From: Conidiobolus incongruus B7586
Taxonomy: Eukaryota; Entomophthoromycota; Entomophthoromycetes; Entomophthorales; Conidiobolaceae
Direction of reading: 5' to 3'
NCBI GenBank assembly: GCA_000697335.1
Contig: JNEM01016327.1
Coordinates: 1-16,558, forward strand
Length of the DNA stretch: 16,558 nt
The notes under the pieces were generated by a model that saw nothing but the letters and a program-made list of their open reading frames with translations, did not search any database and was not told where the DNA came from. This document shows positions 10,004-16,558 of this stretch, one piece after another. The position numbers were made by a program, and so were the translations under genes. Within the stretch, counting starts at the first letter, position 1. Every line of letters starts with the position of its first letter.

Positions 10004-10183
10004 CTGATATACAGTTTTTAGTAATTTGAGAAATTGAGATTTTTACTGATTAAATTGATATACAGTTTTTAGTAATTTGAAAATTGGGGGTTTTGATTAA
10101 GATAACTGATATACAGTTTATAGTAATTTTTAAAAAATTGATGGAGAGTAGATTCTACTGATAAGAAGTTTATAGTAATAGTT
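10004..10183. repeat. Tandem array of 51-bp units with conserved 26-bp core
   Basis: The core CTGATATACAGTTTTTAGTA followed by ATTTGA starts at 10004. Closely related copies start at 10055 and 10106, and a diverged copy at 10158, giving periods of 51, 51 and 52 bp. The first two cores differ at one base in 26, the third changes a few, and the fourth keeps CTGATA and GTTTATAGTAAT. The rest of each unit has diverged freely, so the core appears preferentially kept. Each core is centred on a dyad of the form ACTG-N5-CAGT, exact in units 1 and 3. The array lies about 1.0-1.2 kb before TDH. Confidence 0.8.
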
Positions 10184-11021
10184 TTATACTCCGTGTTTGG
10201 TGGAGATGAAGAAGGGGAAATAATTTGAGTTAGAGATTGAAATCAAGGTGTCATTGTGATTGGGTGTGAAATTGAAGCTGCGTATAGGGAGAAGAATAGA
10301 CAGAATGTTATTAAGTGCAGATGTGTAAATCGGTCAATATTAAAATTAAAAAATGAATATTGAAAGGTAATGGGTCATTGTTTTGAATATTAAAGATTAT
10401 AACAATTGAATAATGTTTGAATAAGAATTTACTTTATAATGCTTTATTTGGCAGATAGAAGTAATTAGATATCATGAATCAATTCTCTTTTATTTACAAA
10501 AAAACATGCAAAATATTAGGTAATTAATCGATAGTCTCTAAGATTTCTATCAAACTAAGATGATACAGCGCCATTTGGTGAAATGTAGAGATGATATAAT
10601 TTAACTGATATATTCTCTAATCATTTTGTCCCTACTGAAATAAATTAAAAATAAACAATTCCAGAGATTTCAAGAATTGATTTCGGTAAAATGGCGAATT
10701 ATGAAGATTGATTATGGGAAATTAAACACAATTGGAACTTGAATTAATATTACCAAATACTGGATAATTCACATCTGAAACTTTACAACCAATTGACTTT
10801 TGTGATTTAGCACATTAAGAAGAATCAACTGATGTGATCAACCCCGTAATCTCGTGATTTTAATTACCAATTATTTAAATGTTAGAAGTGAAAGCTATGG
10901 AATATATATGGAAATGATGCTCAAAATATATATTATAATAAGGTTACAACTGAGTGAGGAGAATTTAATAATTTCCTTAAATTCACTTTAAGAAAAACAG
11001 AGTCTGTCAAATAGGATCTGT

Positions 11022-11034
11022 CCCAATGTTTGGG
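11022..11034 (+). promoter_or_regulatory. CCAAT box within a CCCAA/TTGGG dyad, TDH promoter
   Basis: CCCAATGTTTGGG has exact 5-bp arms, and its left arm contains CCAAT (11023-11027). It lies 84 bp before the TATA box and about 180 bp before the TDH start, a usual distance. Just upstream, TCTGTC occurs twice 14 bp apart (11003 and 11017). Confidence 0.5.
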
Positions 11035-11110
11035 GGTGAACTAGAAGAGGGGTGGATTTGGTATTGGAGAAAAATATTTCGGATTACAGAATTTCAAATC
11101 AAAAAGACAG

Positions 11111-11119
11111 TATAAATAG
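11111..11119 (+). promoter_or_regulatory. TATA box of TDH
   Basis: TATAAATAG is preceded by GACAG and followed by CTTGTGC. This local composition makes it stand out from background AT. It lies 95 bp before the TDH ATG. Confidence 0.6.
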
Positions 11120-11205
11120 CTTGTGCTTTCATCGAAAAATGATTTTAACTCTTATAGTAATCGTTCCATTTTTATTGTTAATTGACTGAACAATTACAAC
11201 ACAAA

Positions 11206-12662
<1,457 letters not shown>

Positions 12663-13022
12663 TTTAAAAATGATATAACAATCACATCAAAGTGGCATGG
12701 AAGGTATTTATATTAGTTAATCCAAAGTGAATGACAGTGGTAGTTAAGCATTCATTATTGGTGTATATTTTAAATCAACTACTACCAATCTAAAATTTAA
12801 AAGACATCAAAGTAGTGTCATATCTTTGTTTTTGAGATTTCTCTAATTGTAGTGAGAATCAGCAATAAAAATCAAATATTTTAAATTCACATTTAGTTGA
12901 TTTTTGATTTAGTTTGATAAATTGACTAATTAATGAATTTAGTAATCTAATCCAAAACAATTTAGATAAACAAAAATAAATTTGACATAATTTTCACCAA
13001 ATTGAAATATTGCTAGTTTTTA

Positions 13023-13031
13023 CCCCCCCCC
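13023..13031. repeat. C9 homopolymer
   Basis: Nine consecutive C residues stand in DNA that is otherwise about 80% A+T. This could be real or an assembly-prone site. Confidence 0.8.
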
Positions 13032-13117
13032 ATCTATAATGATTAATCATATTTATTGTTTTATTTGATTTTCAAACTATCTATCAATACTTTAATTAAT
13101 TATCTGATATTACTATT

Positions 13118-13252
13118 ATGAAGAGTTATTCAAAAGTCATTTTCTTAATTATATTTGATGTTTTAATTGCTGAATTCAAATCCTGTGGTGTTAAGAATAT
13201 TTGCTGTGAAATTCCCAATAATATTGAGTTTTCATCAATTTTACAATATTAG
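13118..13252 (+). CDS. Possible tiny secreted cysteine-containing protein (44 residues, hypothetical)
   Basis: The ORF opens with MKSYSKVIFLIIFDVLIA, which has the charged start, hydrophobic core and small residue of a signal peptide. The remainder is short and contains Cys-x5-Cys-Cys. Base use inside it (CCTGTGGTG, GCTGTGAAATTCCC) is less AT-biased than its surroundings. A GT at the end of the ORF could be a splice donor, and a Cys-containing stretch of similar character lies at about 13304-13450, so it may be the first exon of a longer gene or a relic. I recognise no family. Chance cannot be excluded at this length. Confidence 0.25.
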   Translation: MKSYSKVIFLIIFDVLIAEFKSCGVKNICCEIPNNIEFSSILQY

Positions 13253-14454
13253 TAAAAAAATTATCATTAAAATATTTTCTTTATTTTATCAAATTTGAAT
13301 TAGAAAATTTTGTGATGATAATTTAATTTTTGAAATTGAATTGGGTCATGACATATTCTATTATTGATATAATGTTAATTGGATTATGTGTTGGAAATTC
13401 TATCAAGTATTCACTTTACACCAAAAAGCAGCAAGATTTATTATTGTTTTTAATAACAGTTACTAATTTTACTAGAATGAATATTATTTTTAATTTGAAT
13501 TTTTGATTTTTGATTTTGTAATTAATCATTAATAATATTATTTTAATAATTATGTTCATTATATTATAATTTATTTTTGCTAATGATACATTTCATATTC
13601 TGAATGTTTTTTTTCTGATCTAATTCTTCATCATTTATATATCAACTAATTATTACCCCCATAAATTAATAAATATGAATGTAATAATTTTCACAATTAT
13701 CCTTTTATGAATATAATATTAAATCTAATTTGATTTTATAAGTATAATTAAATTTATCAATGAAAATTTAATATAACTAATTAGTATTGAATTAATATGG
13801 TTATAATTAATACTGAAATTTTAATTTATGAAATAAATTAATATATAATTATTACAGCTTTGATTTTTCTTCTATTATCAAAGGAACATATATCAAATCA
13901 TCAGATTCATAATAGTCAAATATAATCAATATATATATATATTAAAAATGATGATTGAAAATGTATATAGTAACTGAAATAAAAGTGTATTTAATTGGGG
14001 TAATTTCTAATGCACTATTAATCAATATTAATTATATATAATTGAAAATTATTTGATTATATAAAATATTTGTTATTATAATTTTGACTAGTATTTTAAG
14101 TTGAATCATTTTGATTCTATCTATATCATAAAAAATCTAAATATTTTAAAAATTTAATATAATAATGTCATCATTGTGTGTAAAATAATATTCATATCAA
14201 TTAATTTATTATCAATATTTGACGAAATTTTTAATAATTTTAAAAAGTTGATTTAATATATTTGATTTGCTTACTTAATATAGAAATTGAATTAAATTTT
14301 GTAACAAAAAAAGTAAAGATGACATCATCAAACCCATAATTATTAGATCAATCATATCTCATATTTATAATAATACAAATTACCAGTCTCAATCTCCATC
14401 AATTTATTAAATAGTATTTTATTGTTGATTATTCATAAAATAAATTAATTAAAT

Positions 14455-14828
14455 ATGAAAGAAGAACAAAATAAACCTTTTCGATTATTTAGAGATTTTA
14501 ATGTTGGAATGACTTCAGAAGTAAGTTCTAATATCTATTAATAAATTGAACAATTTCTAATTATTATTACAGCAAATTGCCAATACCCGAGTCTACGTTT
14601 CTAGAGCTTGGGCAGGCGCTATTATATTTTCAATAATTGGATTAGGACTAGGTAATTATTTGTTATACAAATTATTAATGTATATATATATATATATATA
14701 TATATTTATTTATTTATATTATTTGAATATGAAATTTAGGTTTATTAAGTCAAAAATTTAAAAATTTTAACAAAATTGAAGAAAACTCTAAAACGTCTAC
14801 TTCTACAGGAAAATCGAAAGAGAATTGA
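14455..14828 (+). CDS. Unrecognised 77-residue single-span membrane protein
   Basis: Three exons (14455-14520, 14573-14651, 14740-14828) join in frame to 77 residues ending in TGA. Introns are 52 and 88 nt. The N-terminal half (MKEEQNKPFRLFRDFNVGMT, then SEQIANTRVYVSRAWAG) is polar to amphipathic. A glycine-rich span follows at about 34-51 (GAIIFSIIGLGLGLLS), then a Lys/Ser/Thr tail. The central exon uses GCC, ACC, CGA, GTC and GGC codons that stand out from the AT background, supporting real coding. Size and layout resemble small accessory proteins of mitochondrial or ER membranes, but no family is recognised and that is only an impression. The second intron contains a TA microsatellite. Confidence 0.72.
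14681..14705. repeat. (TA)n microsatellite inside an intron
   Basis: About 12 TA dinucleotides lie in intron 2 of the 77-residue membrane-protein gene. Length variation here would change intron length only. Confidence 0.9.
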
Positions 14829-16558
14829 TAAAGTAACAATCTTTTATAATTATAAGAAATTTTTATTTTATATAAAATAATTTATTTCTCTGTATTATAA
14901 CAATTAAAATTCAATTATTATTTATATTCTAATATATGTTCATCTGGTATATTTTCATACAATTTACAATCATTCAATTTAGATAATTTTTTGAAATTTT
15001 AACTCTTCTAATAGAATACATAAATATATTCTGCAGATTATTTATAATATTAATTTTAAATTTTAATGCCCAAAAAATATCATATTTATTAATATCACTA
15101 TCAAAATTAAAATTTATTTCAGTATATATATTAATCATTATTATTTATATAATTTGTAAAACTATTACAATTTTTAACCAATAACAAATAAGCATTAAAT
15201 AAAGCATTAACCATGTTCATTTAATATATATTGTAGAATTTATTACATGTGTTTTAACCATTTTGAATGTATCACAATAACTTGAATGTTATTTATTGAT
15301 ATATTGATTGAAAAAATTGATAACTTGAATATATTTTTCATTTATAATATATATATTATTTTATCATAACTTCGAGCATAATAATGAAACTATAATTATA
15401 TTTTATATTTTAACATTAATATTATTTGAATATATTTCCTTATTATAATACATGATATTTATTTTCAAAATATTGAAATATAGCTAAGATTGTAAATTTA
15501 ATCCAGTTGAGTGTTAATAAAGTTTCAAGCAAATTTTTTAATTGTGATCGTTCTTGCAATTGAAATGTAGTGTATAACGTAAAATTATTTAATATATCCC
15601 TTTTACTTTTATTAATTGCTATATAAATATATATATATTATCATTATATTTCGAATTTGAATATTATCAATACATTTTGTAAAAGCTCAAAATATTTTGC
15701 ATAATGAGGATATAAGCATAATATATTAATATTATGGATTTTTTAATATCGCTTGATCATTTTATTTATTTATAATATGAAAGAATAAAATTCATTTTAT
15801 TTGCTTTTATTTCAGAACATTAAAATAAAAATATTTAGGTGTTATAAATTGAATTAGATTAGAAGATTATGATGTTATGATATTATATTATATTATATTT
15901 ATCTAATTATTATTTAAAATATGATATTGATAATTCGTTAGTCATATATATAATTACGACAATATTTTATTTGATACTTTTAATATTATATACAATGACC
16001 AAGTTTCAATAAATATCTATTTAATAGTAATATACAAAAATTAACTAAAAAAATAAAATCCTTTTATAATATACATCTAACCAAGTTTTAATTCACGATT
16101 TAAACACTTTATTTCATCCAATTTTTTATTAATAATTTAATTTTCGAAAATTATAAGTGAAAATATTTGAATAATATAACAATAAATAAAGTGTATATTT
16201 TATTATTAAAAATATTACATTTAATAATCAAATTACTATTTCAAAATTTGAATTTTAATTACTAAAAACTTAATTAACACCTTAATTTTTTTATTATCAT
16301 TTGCTTAATTGAATTTTAAATAAGACTTTATAATCAATATAAATTTATTACTTAATATTGACAATTTACATTGGTTTATTATTATTTATATGATTTCATT
16401 TTAGAATAATAATTATAGTGAAGTTATTAAATTAATTCTTGATATATAAATTCTTGATAAAAATTAGTTTATTCAATATTTTTTATTAAATTTATTATTT
16501 TTATTTTATAATTTTTTAAAATTATCATAAATATTATATTTTATATTGAAATAATTAT
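14829..16558. other. AT-rich DNA with nothing recognisable
   Basis: These 1.73 kb after the last gene have no ORF of note on either strand, no tRNA-like box and no clear repeat beyond short TA runs. The first part should be the 3' untranslated region of the preceding gene. Confidence 0.7.

Larger units (their letters stand above)
9572..10571. repeat. 11-bp inverted pair GCGCTGTATCA about 1 kb apart
   Basis: GCGCTGTATCA (9572-9582) and its exact reverse complement TGATACAGCGC (10561-10571) enclose about 1 kb that includes the 51-bp repeat array. Six of the 11 bases are G or C, which is unusual here. Matching does not extend beyond the 11 bp, so terminal repeats of a mobile element are only a possibility. 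Confidence 0.4.
8862..11205. other. 2.3-kb gene-free stretch with repeats and TDH promoter
   Basis: No convincing gene was found. From about 9100 to 11100 the DNA has more G+C than the other gaps. It holds a 12-bp palindrome (9398-9409), a 10-bp inverted pair (9914-9995), a 51-bp-period repeat array (10004-10183) and an 11-bp inverted pair about 1 kb apart (9572 and 10561). A G-rich block lies at 10141-10330. The last 200 bp form the TDH promoter. A long non-coding RNA or a worn-out mobile element are both possible explanations. Confidence 0.6.
12663..14454. other. AT-rich intergenic DNA, TDH 3' flank to next gene
   Basis: These 1.8 kb hold no recognised gene. ACATCAAAGT occurs twice in the TDH 3' flank (about 12684 and 12804). 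A run of nine C residues lies at 13023-13031. One short ORF with a signal-peptide-like start (13118-13252) is entered separately. From 13500 onward the DNA is nearly pure A and T. Confidence 0.6.

Noticed and set aside
10913-10965. Second C/D-like pattern (AATGATG ... ACTGAG)
   Set aside because: The C box mismatches the consensus and no closing stem was found.
11182-11205. Eight-codon N-terminal extension of TDH starting at a TTG
   Set aside because: The start would not be ATG, while the ATG at 11206 has an A-rich context and gives a good targeting peptide.
12864-12869. AATAAA after TDH as a polyadenylation signal
   Set aside because: AATAAA occurs throughout the window by composition alone, so position gives no real support.

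Overview
This window is eukaryotic nuclear DNA. It is very AT-rich (roughly a fifth G+C by eye) and its genes are cut by many short GT-AG introns, mostly 49-80 nt. Six protein genes can be rebuilt by splicing. Four are recognised: a COMPASS/MLL-complex WD40 subunit (RBBP5/Swd1, minus), the ER protein Pho88/SND3 (plus), a TMEM97-type EXPERA membrane protein (minus) and mitochondrial L-threonine 3-dehydrogenase (plus). The other two are small unrecognised genes encoding predicted single-pass membrane proteins. Every exon chain keeps frame through the splice sites and ends at a normal stop, and TAA, TAG and TGA are all treated as stops in this reading. The organism cannot be fixed from the sequence. 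An AT-rich early-diverging fungus or an amoebozoan fits best; one intron carries the fungal-style branch site TACTAAC.

Layout. About 70-1290 holds a decayed mariner (DD34D) DNA transposon. It is followed by about 0.9 kb of AT-rich DNA with a 12-bp-arm palindrome. RBBP5 (4889 down to 2235) and PHO88 (5674-6600) diverge from a shared 784-bp promoter region. PHO88 and TMEM97 (7422 down to 6819) converge, with 218 bp between their stops. TMEM97 diverges from an unrecognised six-exon gene (8133-8861). A 2.3-kb gene-free stretch follows. It is less AT-biased than other gaps and carries a 51-bp-period repeat array plus an 11-bp inverted pair about 1 kb apart. TDH (11206-12662) has a readable promoter (CCAAT inside a dyad, then a TATA box). 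A 1.8-kb gap holds one possible tiny secreted cysteine-rich ORF, then comes a three-exon gene for a 77-residue membrane protein (14455-14828), then 1.7 kb of AT-rich DNA with nothing recognisable.

The genes do not form a pathway. They are neighbouring housekeeping genes for chromatin, ER biogenesis, sterol-related membrane function and mitochondrial amino-acid catabolism. The observations most worth checking are the helically phased repeat array near 10 kb, the stop-codon pattern in the mariner fossil (which resembles repeat-induced or methylation-driven C-to-T mutation), and the two unrecognised membrane-protein genes.
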